64,000 nucleotides of DNA from an uncultured Bacteroidota bacterium (GTDB lineage: Bacteria; Bacteroidota; Bacteroidia; Flavobacteriales; Flavobacteriaceae), in the NCBI GenBank assembly GCA_902614065.1, contig CACMJT010000001.1, positions 241,420-305,419 on the forward strand, written 5' to 3'. The notes below the pieces were generated by a model. The model did no database searches, was not told the DNA's origin, and worked only from the letters and a program-made list of their open reading frames with translations. A program made the translations under genes and the position numbers. This document shows positions 1 to 9,468 of the stretch, piece by piece. Position 1 is the first letter of the stretch. The number at the start of each line of letters is the position of its first letter.

Positions 1-862
1 TAAAATTACCATTTACCTCTACATTTTCGACTGATTTATGGACCCTCTTTAAAAACAATTCCTTAAGAGATTTGACTTTTTTTTGGTCATCCAAAAGATT
101 TTTATAAGCCTCCTCCAGGGCAATTTTTAAACCATGAATATTATGGGTACTTTCTGTTCCTCCTCTTAAGCCACGTTCTTGCTCACCTCCAATGATGAGA
201 GGATAGGCTTTATTTTTTTGATTAATATAAGCAAAACCAACACCTTTTGGACCATGAAATTTATGTGCTGAGCAGGTGATGAAGTCGATATTTATCAATG
301 ATAAATCTAATGGAAAATGTCCTATGGTTTGGACAGTATCGCTATGAAACATAGCATTGTGACTATGACATATACTACCAATTTTTTTAAGGTCTATCAT
401 AGTGCCTATCTCGTTGTTTATGTGCATTAAACTTACAAGTGTTTTTTTTGGTTTTAACAAAAGTGATTCAAGTTGATTTAAGTCTGGGTTTCCTTCATGG
501 TCAATATTCAAAAATTCCAAGTCAACTTTTTTATCATGACTAAGATTTAAGACTGGGTTTAATACAGCTTTATGTTCAATTTTTGTTGTAATAATTCTCT
601 CAACCCCATGCTCAATACAGGATTTGATAATCATGTTATTTGATTCAGTTCCGCCAGAGGTAAAAAATATCTCCTTTGGTTTTACGTTAAACATATTCGC
701 AATAAATTTTCTGCTAAGTTCAATTATGGTTTTTGAATCTCTTCCAAAAGAATGTGTTGATGATGGATTACCATATGAATTAACCAGAACTGAAGTCATC
801 TCATCAACAACCTTTTGATTTAGTTGAGTTGTAGCTGCATTGTCGAGATAAACTTTTTTCAT
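1..862 (-). CDS. Cysteine desulfurase (NifS/IscS family), 3' end cut by window edge
   Basis: PLP enzyme that takes sulfur from L-cysteine for Fe-S clusters and tRNA thiolation. About 287 N-terminal residues are visible, reading leftwards from an ATG at 862 (MKKVYLDNAATTQ). The family's DNAATT opening is at 7-12, SGGTESNN at 69-76, the PLP-stacking His is H97 in KIEHKAV, and the Schiff-base lysine is K201 in SAHKFHGPKG. The mobile active-site Cys loop would lie beyond the edge, so NifS, IscS and SufS-like subtypes cannot be separated by it. The spacing of motifs matches the NifS/IscS group rather than SufS. It is divergent from the trmH-like gene across 51 bases, and no isc/suf scaffold gene is visible. 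Confidence 0.93.
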   Translation of the reverse strand, partial: MKKVYLDNAATTQLNQKVVDEMTSVLVNSYGNPSSTHSFGRDSKTIIELSRKFIANMFNVKPKEIFFTSGGTESNNMIIKSCIEHGVERIITTKIEHKAVLNPVLNLSHDKKVDLEFLNIDHEGNPDLNQLESLLLKPKKTLVSLMHINNEIGTMIDLKKIGSICHSHNAMFHSDTVQTIGHFPLDLSLINIDFITCSAHKFHGPKGVGFAYINQKNKAYPLIIGGEQERGLRGGTESTHNIHGLKIALEEAYKNLLDDQKKVKSLKELFLKRVHKSVENVEVNGNF

Positions 863-874
863 ATAAAGCTGTAT

Positions 875-882
875 CAAAGATA
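875..882 (-). promoter_or_regulatory. Bacteroidota -7 promoter element for cysteine desulfurase
   Basis: TATCTTTG on the minus strand fits TAnnTTTG exactly. If the box ends at -4, transcription starts near 871, leaving a leader of about nine bases. No clear -33 TTTG is visible. Confidence 0.4.
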
Positions 883-894
883 TGTGATTTTCAC

Positions 895-902
895 TAGTTT
901 TG
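895..902 (+). promoter_or_regulatory. Bacteroidota -7 promoter element for trmH-like gene
   Basis: TAGTTTTG fits TAnnTTTG. The predicted +1 is near 906, eight bases before the ATG at 914. It supports that ATG over the longer frame starting at 824, whose start would lie upstream of this promoter and inside the divergent gene. Confidence 0.4.
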
Positions 903-913
903 AATCAAGACAA

Positions 914-1690
914 ATGAAAATAATCTCCAGCATAAATAACATCAAAATCAAGTACCTAAAAAAGCTTAGATCGAGCAACTCGTTTAGAAAAAAAGAAAAA
1001 AAGTTCTATGTGGAAGGTTTAAAAGAATTGATGCTTTGTATTGAGTCAGGTTTTGTTGTTGATTCAATTTATTGTTCATCTAATATGAATGAAATATTGG
1101 AAAGAAACTCATTAAAAGCAGATTATATAATTGATAATAAAATCATGTCTCAAATAATCATGAGAGAGTCAGAGGGAATCTTTGGAATTTTTAATGAAAA
1201 AGTTAATGAAATAAATGCTATTGATTTATCAAAAGATGAGTTTGTTCTGATACTGGATAGACCAGAAAAGCCTGGAAATGTTGGAGCTATTTTCAGATCT
1301 TATGAGGCCTTTGGTTATAGAAACATAATCATTGCTGAAACTAATCTAGATATATACAACCCAATCATCATTAGGTCAAGCCTTGGTGCAGTATTTAAAC
1401 TTAATGTGTTTAAATTCTCTTTTGCAGAAATAAAAACCCTATTAAAAAAGGAAAAATTCAAGATCATTATCTCAGATGTTGATGCAAAAATCCCCTATAC
1501 CAAAGTAAACCTTAGGGAAAAAATTGCTCTAGTGATGGGACCTGAAAAATCCAAAGTAAGTAATGATTTTAAAAAAGTGTCAGATTCTGTTATTGGAATT
1601 CCCATGTACGGAGATGTTGATTCACTAAACTTGTCAGTTGCAACGTCAATAATTTTAGCAGAGTCAGTTAATCAAAGAAAAATCTCTTAA
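914..1690 (+). CDS. TrmH/SpoU-family RNA 2'-O-methyltransferase
   Basis: SAM-dependent 2'-O-ribose methylase of rRNA or tRNA with the SPOUT trefoil-knot fold, 258 residues. The N-terminal substrate-binding domain (about 10-95) carries FYVEGLKE. SpoU motif 1 is DRPEKPGNVGAIFRS at 115-129, with Asn122 and Arg128. Motif 2 is IIRSSLGAVF at 152-161 and MGPE at 208-211. Motif 3 is IPMYGDVDSLNLSVA at 229-243. The loop that normally reads GNEGxG is MGPEKSK, a modest departure. The start is the ATG at 914: an upstream extension to 824 would overlap the cysteine desulfurase and lacks family similarity. The target nucleotide cannot be deduced. rel follows after nine bases, suggesting one transcript. Confidence 0.9.
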   Translation: MKIISSINNIKIKYLKKLRSSNSFRKKEKKFYVEGLKELMLCIESGFVVDSIYCSSNMNEILERNSLKADYIIDNKIMSQIIMRESEGIFGIFNEKVNEINAIDLSKDEFVLILDRPEKPGNVGAIFRSYEAFGYRNIIIAETNLDIYNPIIIRSSLGAVFKLNVFKFSFAEIKTLLKKEKFKIIISDVDAKIPYTKVNLREKIALVMGPEKSKVSNDFKKVSDSVIGIPMYGDVDSLNLSVATSIILAESVNQRKIS

Positions 1691-1699
1691 ATTTAAGTA

Positions 1700-3898
1700 G
1701 TGGAATTAGTATCTGAGAAATCTTTCAACAGAAAATTAATTAGTGAGTATAAATCATTATTAAAAGTTAGCTATCAAGATTTATCAAAATCAGATAAGTT
1801 ATTAATTAGAAAATCCTTAGATCTTGCTGTTAAAGCTCATACAAATCAAACTAGAAAATCAGGAATTCCGTATGTTTTTCATCCCCTATCAGTTGCAAAA
1901 ATTGTTGCTCAGAAAATTGGTCTGGATGCACAAAGTATCGCATCAGCTCTTTTACATGATGTTGTTGAAGATTCCGAATATGATTTAAATTACATTGAAA
2001 CAAAATTTGGAAAAAGTATTGCTAAAATAGTTGATGGTTTGACTAAAATCTCTAGACTAAAAAAAGAGAAAATATTATCAATCCAAGCTGAGAATTTTAG
2101 AAAAATGTTGTTAACCCTAAATGATGATGTTAGGGTTATTCTTATAAAAATAGCTGACAGGTTACATAACATGAGAACACTTGGCTTTTTATCGGTTGAA
2201 AAACAAGCTAAAATTTCATCAGAAACATTATATATATATGCACCTATAGCACACAGAATTGGTTTATTTGAAATCAAGACTGAGTTAGAAGATTTAAGTT
2301 TAAAATATCTCGAACCAGAAACTTACCTTCAAATTAAGTCGAGTCTAAGTAAAACTAAAGATGATCAAAATTTATACATTAGAAATTTTGCTAGAAAAAT
2401 TTCTGATAAATTAAAGTCTGAATCATTGGATTTTAAGATTAATGGTCGTACAAAGTCAATTTTTTCAATTCGTGAAAAAATGTTGAATAAAAATATTTCA
2501 ATTGATGAGGTATATGATCGATTCGCTGTAAGAATTATATATAAAGCAAAGCCCAAAGAGGAAAAATTATTAGCATGGAAAATATACTCAATTGTAACAG
2601 ACGTATATCGTCCAAATCCAACCAGGTTACGAGATTGGATCTCCAACCCAAAATCAAATGGTTATGAGGCATTACACATAACAGTCGTTGGTCCAAGTAA
2701 AAGATGGATTGAAGTACAAATAAGATCGGAAAGGATGCATGAAATTGCGGAAAGAGGTTTTGCGGCACATTACAAATACAAACAAGGTGATGAAAAAGAA
2801 AGTGGATTAGATTTATGGCTAAATAGACTTCAAAGTGTTTTAGAAAATCCAGACTCAAGCGCAATTGATTTTGTTGAGGATTTTAAATTAAACCTATATT
2901 CAAATGAAATTTTTGTTTTTACACCAGAGGGTGATTTAAAATCTCTACCAAAAAATTCTACTGCTTTAGATTTTGCTTTCAATATTCATACTCAACTAGG
3001 TTTAAAGACACGTGGAGCCAAGGTTAATGGCAAAATTGTTCCCTTAAACCATAAACTGAAAAGTGGTGATCAAGTTGAGATCATAAAAAGTAATAAATCA
3101 AAACCAAATGCAAGTTGGTTAGATTATGTTATCACTTCAATTGCAAAGAAAAGTATTCGATCCTCCCTAAAGGAAAACAAGAGAATAATTGCTGAAGAAG
3201 GTAAAGAAATATTAAGAAGAAAATTAAAGCAACTAAAAATCAATTTTGACGAGAATAATATTAACAAACTATGCACCTATTTCAATCTACAAACATCATT
3301 GGATTTGTTTTTTAGAATTGGAATTGGGTCAATTGATAATTTTGAGTTAAAAAAATATGCTGGTAGTGAAAAGAACAGAATTATCAAATTTTTTAGACGA
3401 AAGATAACACCCAAGTTCAAAAAGTCAGAAAATGAGACTATTAATAACAATTATGATCAATTAGTATTTGGAACAGAAGAAGAGAAATTAGATTATACAT
3501 TGTCAAACTGTTGCAATCCACTCCCTGGTGAAAAAGTTTTTGGGTTTTTGACGGTAAATGAAGGAATAAAAGTTCACAGGACAGATTGTAAAAATGCCGT
3601 AAGTCTTAGATCAAATTTTTCATACAGAATACTAGCTGCAAAATGGATAGATTCAACACAGCACGAATTCAGAACGACAATTCAAATAATTGGAATTGAT
3701 AATGTTGGCGTTTTAAACAAGATCACTACAATTATTTCAAACAGTCTTAATATAAACATGTTAAAGATGTCATTTGATACTGAGGGTGATACTTTCAAAG
3801 GTAAAATAACACTTAAAGTTTCCAATAAAAACATACTTGATAAATTGATCAATAGACTGAAAAAAATTCACGGGGTTGATAAAGTTGTTAGGTTTTAA
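1700..3898 (+). CDS. rel: Bifunctional (p)ppGpp synthetase/hydrolase (RelA/SpoT)
   Basis: Long RSH enzyme of the stringent response, 732 residues, GTG start nine bases after the methylase stop. The hydrolase HD domain is intact: His61, HDVVED at 86-91 and ADRLHNMRT at 152-160. The synthetase has GRTKSIFSIREKM at 249-261, YDRFAVRII at 272-280 with the catalytic-region Asp273, GYEALH at 321-326 and EVQIRSERMHEIAERG at 338-353. The regulatory half holds a TGS domain (about 402-463), the conserved-Cys region with CC at 604-605, and an ACT domain (about 656-732). With both HD and synthetase motifs present it should make and degrade (p)ppGpp, as the usual single Rel of this phylum. fur and purA follow. 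Confidence 0.97.
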   Translation: MELVSEKSFNRKLISEYKSLLKVSYQDLSKSDKLLIRKSLDLAVKAHTNQTRKSGIPYVFHPLSVAKIVAQKIGLDAQSIASALLHDVVEDSEYDLNYIETKFGKSIAKIVDGLTKISRLKKEKILSIQAENFRKMLLTLNDDVRVILIKIADRLHNMRTLGFLSVEKQAKISSETLYIYAPIAHRIGLFEIKTELEDLSLKYLEPETYLQIKSSLSKTKDDQNLYIRNFARKISDKLKSESLDFKINGRTKSIFSIREKMLNKNISIDEVYDRFAVRIIYKAKPKEEKLLAWKIYSIVTDVYRPNPTRLRDWISNPKSNGYEALHITVVGPSKRWIEVQIRSERMHEIAERGFAAHYKYKQGDEKESGLDLWLNRLQSVLENPDSSAIDFVEDFKLNLYSNEIFVFTPEGDLKSLPKNSTALDFAFNIHTQLGLKTRGAKVNGKIVPLNHKLKSGDQVEIIKSNKSKPNASWLDYVITSIAKKSIRSSLKENKRIIAEEGKEILRRKLKQLKINFDENNINKLCTYFNLQTSLDLFFRIGIGSIDNFELKKYAGSEKNRIIKFFRRKITPKFKKSENETINNNYDQLVFGTEEEKLDYTLSNCCNPLPGEKVFGFLTVNEGIKVHRTDCKNAVSLRSNFSYRILAAKWIDSTQHEFRTTIQIIGIDNVGVLNKITTIISNSLNINMLKMSFDTEGDTFKGKITLKVSNKNILDKLINRLKKIHGVDKVVRF

Positions 3899-3915
3899 AT
3901 AATTAATTTTGAATT

Positions 3916-4365
3916 ATGTCTAAAAGTAAAGTAAAATCAAATCAAGAGGTTGTGAAGGATGTATTCACAAAATTTCTAGAAAAAAATTCTCACAGAAAAA
4001 CACCTGAAAGATATGCAATCCTGAAAGAGATATATGACTTAGATGATCACTTTGATATTGAATCCCTAAACACGCTAATGATTAAAAAAAAGTATAGAGT
4101 TAGTAGAGCTACATTATATAACACAATTGAACTTTTATTAGAGTGTCATTTAGTAAGAAAACATCAATTTGGTTCTAATTTGGCTCATTATGAAAAATCA
4201 TATTTTGACAGACAGCATGATCATATTATTTTAACAGATTCGGGAAATGTTATAGAATTTTGTGACCCCAGAATTCAAAATATCAAAGAGTCCATTGAAG
4301 ATATTTTTAATGTGAAGGTTGATAAACACTCTTTATATTTTTACGCAACGAAAAACAAGAAATGA
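3916..4365 (+). CDS. Fur-family transcriptional regulator lacking the CxxC structural zinc site
   Basis: Winged-helix metal- or peroxide-sensing regulator, 149 residues. The DNA-binding domain spans about 20-80, with recognition helix [12 protein letters not shown] at 63-74. The dimerisation domain begins with [10 protein letters not shown] at 101-110, giving the His101/His103 and Asp108/Glu114 regulatory-metal ligands typical of Fur. In the usual HDHxxCxxCGxxxEF motif both cysteines are missing (Leu106, Ser109), so the Cys4 structural zinc of many Fur proteins cannot form. It could sense iron, zinc, peroxide or heme; sequence alone does not decide. It lies 17 bases after rel, and its stop overlaps the purA start by four bases (ATGA). 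The rel-fur-purA order is common in Bacteroidota. Confidence 0.92.
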   Translation: MSKSKVKSNQEVVKDVFTKFLEKNSHRKTPERYAILKEIYDLDDHFDIESLNTLMIKKKYRVSRATLYNTIELLLECHLVRKHQFGSNLAHYEKSYFDRQHDHIILTDSGNVIEFCDPRIQNIKESIEDIFNVKVDKHSLYFYATKNKK

Positions 4366-5633
4366 AAATTGATATGATTTTGGGTCTCCAATGGGGAGAT
4401 GAGGGAAAGGGCAAAATAGTAGATGTTTTAACTAGGAATTATGACATCATAGCCAGATTTCAGGGAGGTCCTAATGCTGGACATACACTAATTTTTGATG
4501 GAATTAAACATGTTTTACATACAATACCGTCAGGAATATTCCACAAAAATAAAATTAATGTTGTAGGAAATGGAGTGGTAATTGATCCTGTTATTTTTAA
4601 AAATGAAATCGAAAAACTTAAGGAAGTTGGTGTTGACCTTAAAAACAAATTATATATTTCAAAAAAAGCTCATTTAATACTTCCAACACATAGACTAATT
4701 GACCAAGCCTCTGAGCTATCTAAAGGATCAAAAAAAATTGGTTCCACATTAAAAGGGATTGGTCCAACATATATGGACAAAACAGGGAGAAACGGATTAA
4801 GAATTGGAGATTTAGAAGAGGATGATTGGACTAAGAAATACGAAAATCTTAAAAACAAGCACCTAGATTTAATAAGGAATTTTAATGTCCATATAGATTT
4901 TGACATAGAAGAATTATCAAACAATTTTTTTGATTCAATTGAGTACATAAAAGACATAAAATTTATTGATAGTGAGCATTTTTTTAACGAAAGTTTAAAA
5001 AATGGAAAAAAAATTATTGCGGAAGGAGCTCAAGGATCATTACTGGATATAGATTTTGGAACATATCCTTTTGTAACCTCATCTACAACAACCGCTGCAG
5101 GTGCATGCACAGGTTTAGGAATTGCACCAAACAAAATCAACGAAGTAATTGGTATTTTTAAAGCCTATACAACTAGAGTTGGTAGTGGTCCTTTTCCAAC
5201 CGAATTACATGATGATATTGGAAAGAAAATTGCACAAGTTGGTAAGGAATTTGGGGCGACAACTGGTCGTCCTAGAAGGTGTGGTTGGCTTGATTTAGTT
5301 GCCTTGAAACATTCAATAATTATCAATGGTGTAACAAAGCTTGCAATAATGAAAGGTGATGTACTTTCTGGAATTAAAAAAATCAAAATATGTACAAAAT
5401 ATAAGTATAGAGGAAAATTAATTGATCACCTCCCATTCTCCTTAGAAAGCAAAAACTTGGAGCCTATTTATGAAGAATTTGATGGTTGGGATGATGATAT
5501 AACTGATTTAAATGATCATAAAAACCTTCCAAATACGTTCATAAATTATATAAACTTTATTGAAAAACAGGTAGGATTAAAGATTAAAATAATTTCTGTT
5601 GGACCTGACCGCAAACAAACCATAATTGTTTAA
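4362..5633 (+). CDS. purA: Adenylosuccinate synthetase
   Basis: Joins IMP and aspartate with GTP to make adenylosuccinate, the first committed step to AMP. Its 423 residues are full length for the family. GDEGKGK at 12-18 holds the catalytic Asp13, and NAGHT follows near 40. The [18 protein letters not shown] segment and [13 protein letters not shown] are the IMP-binding signatures. GDVLSG and [10 protein letters not shown] close the GTP site. It is translationally coupled to fur by ATGA, and its end overlaps the next start by eight bases. Confidence 0.98.
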   Translation: MKIDMILGLQWGDEGKGKIVDVLTRNYDIIARFQGGPNAGHTLIFDGIKHVLHTIPSGIFHKNKINVVGNGVVIDPVIFKNEIEKLKEVGVDLKNKLYISKKAHLILPTHRLIDQASELSKGSKKIGSTLKGIGPTYMDKTGRNGLRIGDLEEDDWTKKYENLKNKHLDLIRNFNVHIDFDIEELSNNFFDSIEYIKDIKFIDSEHFFNESLKNGKKIIAEGAQGSLLDIDFGTYPFVTSSTTTAAGACTGLGIAPNKINEVIGIFKAYTTRVGSGPFPTELHDDIGKKIAQVGKEFGATTGRPRRCGWLDLVALKHSIIINGVTKLAIMKGDVLSGIKKIKICTKYKYRGKLIDHLPFSLESKNLEPIYEEFDGWDDDITDLNDHKNLPNTFINYINFIEKQVGLKIKIISVGPDRKQTIIV

Positions 5634-7200
5634 ACTAAATATTATATCATTAATAATTTTAATTTTTTCTTCACAAAATTTTTTGGCTCAAGAAAAAAAG
5701 ATTGAAATAATTAGCGCAAACTCTTTGGATAAAGATGAATTATTATTTCCTGACGCAAATATTCTCAAAGGTTCACCCAACAAGCAGGTCCACTTAAGTC
5801 ATGATGAAATGGATATTTTCTCAAACAATGCAATTTTTTTTCAGAGAAAAAATAAGTTTATTGCCACGGGAGATGTTTTTTTAAAGCAGGGAGATTCGTT
5901 GGAATTAAAATGTGACTCTCTTAACTATGATGGAAAAATAAAAAAATTTTTTAGTTATGGTAAAGTATATTTAATCAATAATAAAACAACATTAAATTCA
6001 AATGAACTACTGTACGATAGAAAAAAAAATATTGCTTCTTTTTTTAATGGTGGAAATATAATTGATAGTCTTACAACGATACAAAGTAAAAAAGGAGATT
6101 ATCTCTTAGAAATTGATAAATACAAGTTCAGAAATGATATAACAATAACCAACCCCGACTATGTCATTGAATCAGAAAGTCTGGATTACATTGTTGGGCA
6201 AGAAAAAACATATTTCCTAGATTCAACCAAAATCACAGGAGATTCCTATGAAATCACATGCAACAGAGGTTTTTATGATGGAAAGTTGATGAAGGGCTAC
6301 TTTTTAGATAATGCAAAAATAGTTTTGAATGAAAGAATTATAAGTGGGGATAGTATTTTTTTTGATGATGACATGAAATATGCTAGTGCTGCAAAAAATA
6401 TTTCAATTTTTGACAAAAATGAAAAGCTTCAAATTTTGGGTGAATTTGCAGAGGTATTCGAGAAAAAAGATTCTGCTATTGTAACTAAGAATCCTGTTGC
6501 AATAAATACATCCGAAATTGATTCACTTTTTATTTCAGCTGACACATTATACTCTGTTGGTGATAGAGAAAATAGAATAATAAAAGGTCTTAATAATGTT
6601 AAATTTTTTAAAAAAAATATGAGTGGAAAATCGGATTTTATTCTTATAAATGAAAATAGAGGATTAACAAGGCTAATCAGAAAAGTACTAGAAAAAAAAG
6701 AGTTGCAAATTCTGAGTCAAGAACAAATTAATATGCTCAACCCGATTATTTGGGATGGTAACAGTCAAATCAGTGGTGATGAAATAATTTTAAAGGAAAA
6801 TAATGAAAATAATAAATTAGATTCATTAATAGTAACTAACAACGGTTTTATTGTAGAAAAAGATACCCTTGGCATTGACAATTTCAATCAAATTAAAGGA
6901 ATTAAAATTTTAGGCAAGTTTTTTAAAGGGAAAATTAAAAGTTTAAAGGTTGATCAAAATGCTGAAATAATTTATCACATGTATGATGATGATAATGACC
7001 TTATTGGAGTTGATAAAGCTGTATCAAGCTCTATCATGATTACAATGTCAGAAAATGGGATTGACAAAATTAGATTTATTACGGACCCAGAGGGAATTTT
7101 GTATCCAGAAGATTTTTTAGATAAAAACGAAAAATTTTTAGAGGGGTTTATAAATCGGCAAAATGAAAAAATTAATGATAAATTGGATTTGTTTGAATGA
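5626..7200 (+). CDS. OstA/LptA-like outer-membrane biogenesis protein
   Basis: Secreted protein of 524 residues related to the LPS-transport bridge protein LptA (OstA N-terminal domain). A signal peptide (about 1-21, hydrophobic IISLIILIFSS, ending FLAQ) supports the unusual TTG start at 5626, inside the last codons of purA; no ATG exists before residue 62. Residues 40-330 are serial beta-strand segments of the OstA kind, for example FIATGDVFLKQGDSLELKCDS. The length is two to three times that of a proteobacterial LptA, matching the long OstA-like proteins of Bacteroidota. The likely role is periplasmic LPS transfer, inferred from the family. Its stop overlaps the aminotransferase start. Confidence 0.8.
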   Translation: MFKLNIISLIILIFSSQNFLAQEKKIEIISANSLDKDELLFPDANILKGSPNKQVHLSHDEMDIFSNNAIFFQRKNKFIATGDVFLKQGDSLELKCDSLNYDGKIKKFFSYGKVYLINNKTTLNSNELLYDRKKNIASFFNGGNIIDSLTTIQSKKGDYLLEIDKYKFRNDITITNPDYVIESESLDYIVGQEKTYFLDSTKITGDSYEITCNRGFYDGKLMKGYFLDNAKIVLNERIISGDSIFFDDDMKYASAAKNISIFDKNEKLQILGEFAEVFEKKDSAIVTKNPVAINTSEIDSLFISADTLYSVGDRENRIIKGLNNVKFFKKNMSGKSDFILINENRGLTRLIRKVLEKKELQILSQEQINMLNPIIWDGNSQISGDEIILKENNENNKLDSLIVTNNGFIVEKDTLGIDNFNQIKGIKILGKFFKGKIKSLKVDQNAEIIYHMYDDDNDLIGVDKAVSSSIMITMSENGIDKIRFITDPEGILYPEDFLDKNEKFLEGFINRQNEKINDKLDLFE

Positions 7201-8378
7201 TGATAGATAATTTTAAAAAATTTCAAGCTCAGACAACTAATCATCCATTAGGAATTGAGGTCATCAAAGCTGAGGGATCATATATTTACGATAGCAAAAA
7301 AAAATATCTCGATTTAGTTGCTGGTGTTTCTGTTCAAAACCTTGGACATTGTAATTATGAATTAAATAAAAGTATTATAAATCAATTGAAAAAATATTCT
7401 CACGTTATGGTTTATGGAGAATTTGTTCAAAAGCCATCACTAAAACTCTGTAAATTACTCAACAAAATACTTCCTAAAAATTTAAACTCTACATATCTGA
7501 CTAATTCGGGAACTGAGGCAATAGAAGCAGCATTGAAACTAGCTAAAAGAGCAACTGGTAGGTCAAGAATAATCTCAGCTTTGAATTCCTATCATGGTAG
7601 CACACATGGTTCAATGAGCGTATCGGGGTTCGAACAACGCAAAAGGGCATACAGGCCACTTCTACCAAATATTGATTTCATAAAATTTAATTGTGAAAGC
7701 GATATTAGTAAAATAAATCAGTCTACATCATGTGTAATTTTAGAAACGATTCAAGGTGGAGCAGGATTTATTGAACCAAAACACAATTTTTTAAAAAAAA
7801 TATCAAAAAAATGCAAAGAAGTTGGTGCTCTTCTTATTTTAGATGAACTTCAAACTGGTCTAGGAAGAACAGGTAAAATGTTTGCTTTTGAACATTATGA
7901 AATAAGTCCTGATATTCTTGTGCTTGGAAAATCTTTGGGTGGAGGTTTCCCAATTGGTGCAATGATTAGTGATAGATCCTTAATGAATAAGCTCAAGAGT
8001 AAACCCATTTTAGGACATATAACAACATTTGGAGGTCATCCAGTGATATCACAAGCTGGTTTAACTACATTAAAAATTATTTTGAGAGATAAACTGTTTG
8101 AAAAAGCTAAAATTTCAGAGCAAAAATTCAAGCAAAGACTCAAACATCCTGCAATAATCGAAATTAGAGGTAAAGGACTAATGCTGGCATTAATCTTAGA
8201 ATCTAATGAACTGGCTAAGAAATTGGTTATTAAATCACTTGAAAAAGGTTTGATTTTATTTTGGCTTCTTTATGAGTCAAGAGCTGTGAGAATAACACCT
8301 CCACTTAATATTACCGACAAAGAAATCAAAATCTCCACTGATATAATACTCAAAACTCTTGATGAGATTTATAATTAA
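7197..8378 (+). CDS. Class III PLP-dependent aminotransferase
   Basis: Fold-type I, class III (acetylornithine/ornithine-type) aminotransferase, 393 residues. Motifs: NSGTEAIE at 103-110 binding the PLP phosphate, SYHGSTHG at 131-138, LILDELQTGLGRTG at 213-226 with PLP-binding Asp216, and Schiff-base Lys245 in GKSLGGGFPIGAM. The substrate is not evident; it may act on an omega-amino group such as acetylornithine, but no arginine or lysine biosynthesis gene adjoins it. Two tandem ATGs (7197, 7200) overlap the preceding TGA, so it is coupled to the OstA-like gene. Confidence 0.9.
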   Translation: MMIDNFKKFQAQTTNHPLGIEVIKAEGSYIYDSKKKYLDLVAGVSVQNLGHCNYELNKSIINQLKKYSHVMVYGEFVQKPSLKLCKLLNKILPKNLNSTYLTNSGTEAIEAALKLAKRATGRSRIISALNSYHGSTHGSMSVSGFEQRKRAYRPLLPNIDFIKFNCESDISKINQSTSCVILETIQGGAGFIEPKHNFLKKISKKCKEVGALLILDELQTGLGRTGKMFAFEHYEISPDILVLGKSLGGGFPIGAMISDRSLMNKLKSKPILGHITTFGGHPVISQAGLTTLKIILRDKLFEKAKISEQKFKQRLKHPAIIEIRGKGLMLALILESNELAKKLVIKSLEKGLILFWLLYESRAVRITPPLNITDKEIKISTDIILKTLDEIYN

Positions 8379-8437
8379 ATGTTAATAAATATTTAATAAA
8401 GAAAATCTTTCCTGTTATCGACAGAACATATTGTATA

Positions 8438-8445
8438 TAATTTTG
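8438..8445 (+). promoter_or_regulatory. -7 promoter element for TPR protein
   Basis: TAATTTTG fits TAnnTTTG; predicted +1 near 8449, six bases before the ATG at 8455. It sits in the 76-base gap after the aminotransferase and argues against an upstream TTG start at 8431. Confidence 0.4.
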
Positions 8446-8454
8446 AGTTTCGAT

Positions 8455-9459
8455 ATGGAAAGAGATAGAGATAATTTTAAAAGTCTAGAAAAATTTGAAA
8501 AAATGATTCAAGATGACAATACTGTTTATTTAGATTTAAATGAACTAGAGGAAATCATTATTTATTATTTTCATGATGCAAATTATGAATTAGCTGAAAA
8601 GGCAATTGGACTTGCAAATCAAATTTTTCCAAAATCAATAAATATTTCCATATTAAGTTCTGAAATTCTTCTCCAAAAAAGTAAAGAATCTGAAGCTTAT
8701 GAACTTATAGATGATTGTTTGAACCTAAATTCAGAAAATTGTGATTTGATATTCCAAAAAGCTAAGATCTTAAATAAACTTAAAAAATATAATGACTCAA
8801 ATGATTTACTTTTGAAGCTTTCTGGTGTAAACGAAACAATTTTTTTAGTTGATGATTTAATGCTTAGAAATTATATGAATTTGGATAAATATTCAAAATC
8901 CATTAAGGTTGCCAAAAGGTTAATTTCTCAATTTCCTGACGACAAAAAATATATGGATAAATTGATTTCCTGTTACAGGTTGTCAAAAATGGAGAGTAAA
9001 GCAATTAGATTCCTTAATAAATTTTTAGAAAAATATCCCTACAACCAAAATGCATGGTTTGAAATTGGAAAGTTATATTTTGAAAGGAAGATGATAAAAG
9101 AAAGTATAGCATCTCATGAATTTAGCATCATTTGTAACGAAACATTTTCACCATCATATGTCGAATTAGGAAAAATATACGAATATAAGCTCGATTTTAA
9201 CAAGGCCATATACTACTATGAAATTTTAAAGAGCCTAGATTCGGTGACATCATTTAGTCTTTACAGACTTTCTGTCTGCTATGAAAAGATTGGTGCATAT
9301 GACAAAGCAATTAATCATTTGAACGAAATAATTTCAAAAGACCCACTATACGAAAAAGCATGGATTTCAATTGCAAAGCACTATCTAAGAAAAAATGATC
9401 ACGATAAAGCACTTGAAAACTTAAACAAAGCCCTAAATATTATTGCTAATAATTATTAA
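8455..9459 (+). CDS. Tetratricopeptide-repeat protein
   Basis: All-helical protein of 334 residues with no signal peptide, so probably cytoplasmic. Degenerate TPR units run from about residue 45 to the end, clearest in the C-terminal half: AWFEIGKLYFERKMIKESI, SYVELGKIYEYKLDFNKAIYYYE, SLYRLSVCYEKIGAYDKAINHL and AWISIAKHYLRKNDHDKALENL. TPRs are protein-binding scaffolds; the partner is unknown. A longer frame opens at a TTG at 8431, but that codon precedes the -7 element, so the ATG at 8455 is preferred. The DUF368 gene follows after nine bases. Confidence 0.85.
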   Translation: MERDRDNFKSLEKFEKMIQDDNTVYLDLNELEEIIIYYFHDANYELAEKAIGLANQIFPKSINISILSSEILLQKSKESEAYELIDDCLNLNSENCDLIFQKAKILNKLKKYNDSNDLLLKLSGVNETIFLVDDLMLRNYMNLDKYSKSIKVAKRLISQFPDDKKYMDKLISCYRLSKMESKAIRFLNKFLEKYPYNQNAWFEIGKLYFERKMIKESIASHEFSIICNETFSPSYVELGKIYEYKLDFNKAIYYYEILKSLDSVTSFSLYRLSVCYEKIGAYDKAINHLNEIISKDPLYEKAWISIAKHYLRKNDHDKALENLNKALNIIANNY

Positions 9460-9468
9460 GTTAGTCCT

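Noticed and set aside
824..913. Upstream extension of the TrmH-like gene to an earlier ATG
   Set aside because: It would overlap the divergent cysteine desulfurase start, runs through both promoter boxes, and has no family similarity.
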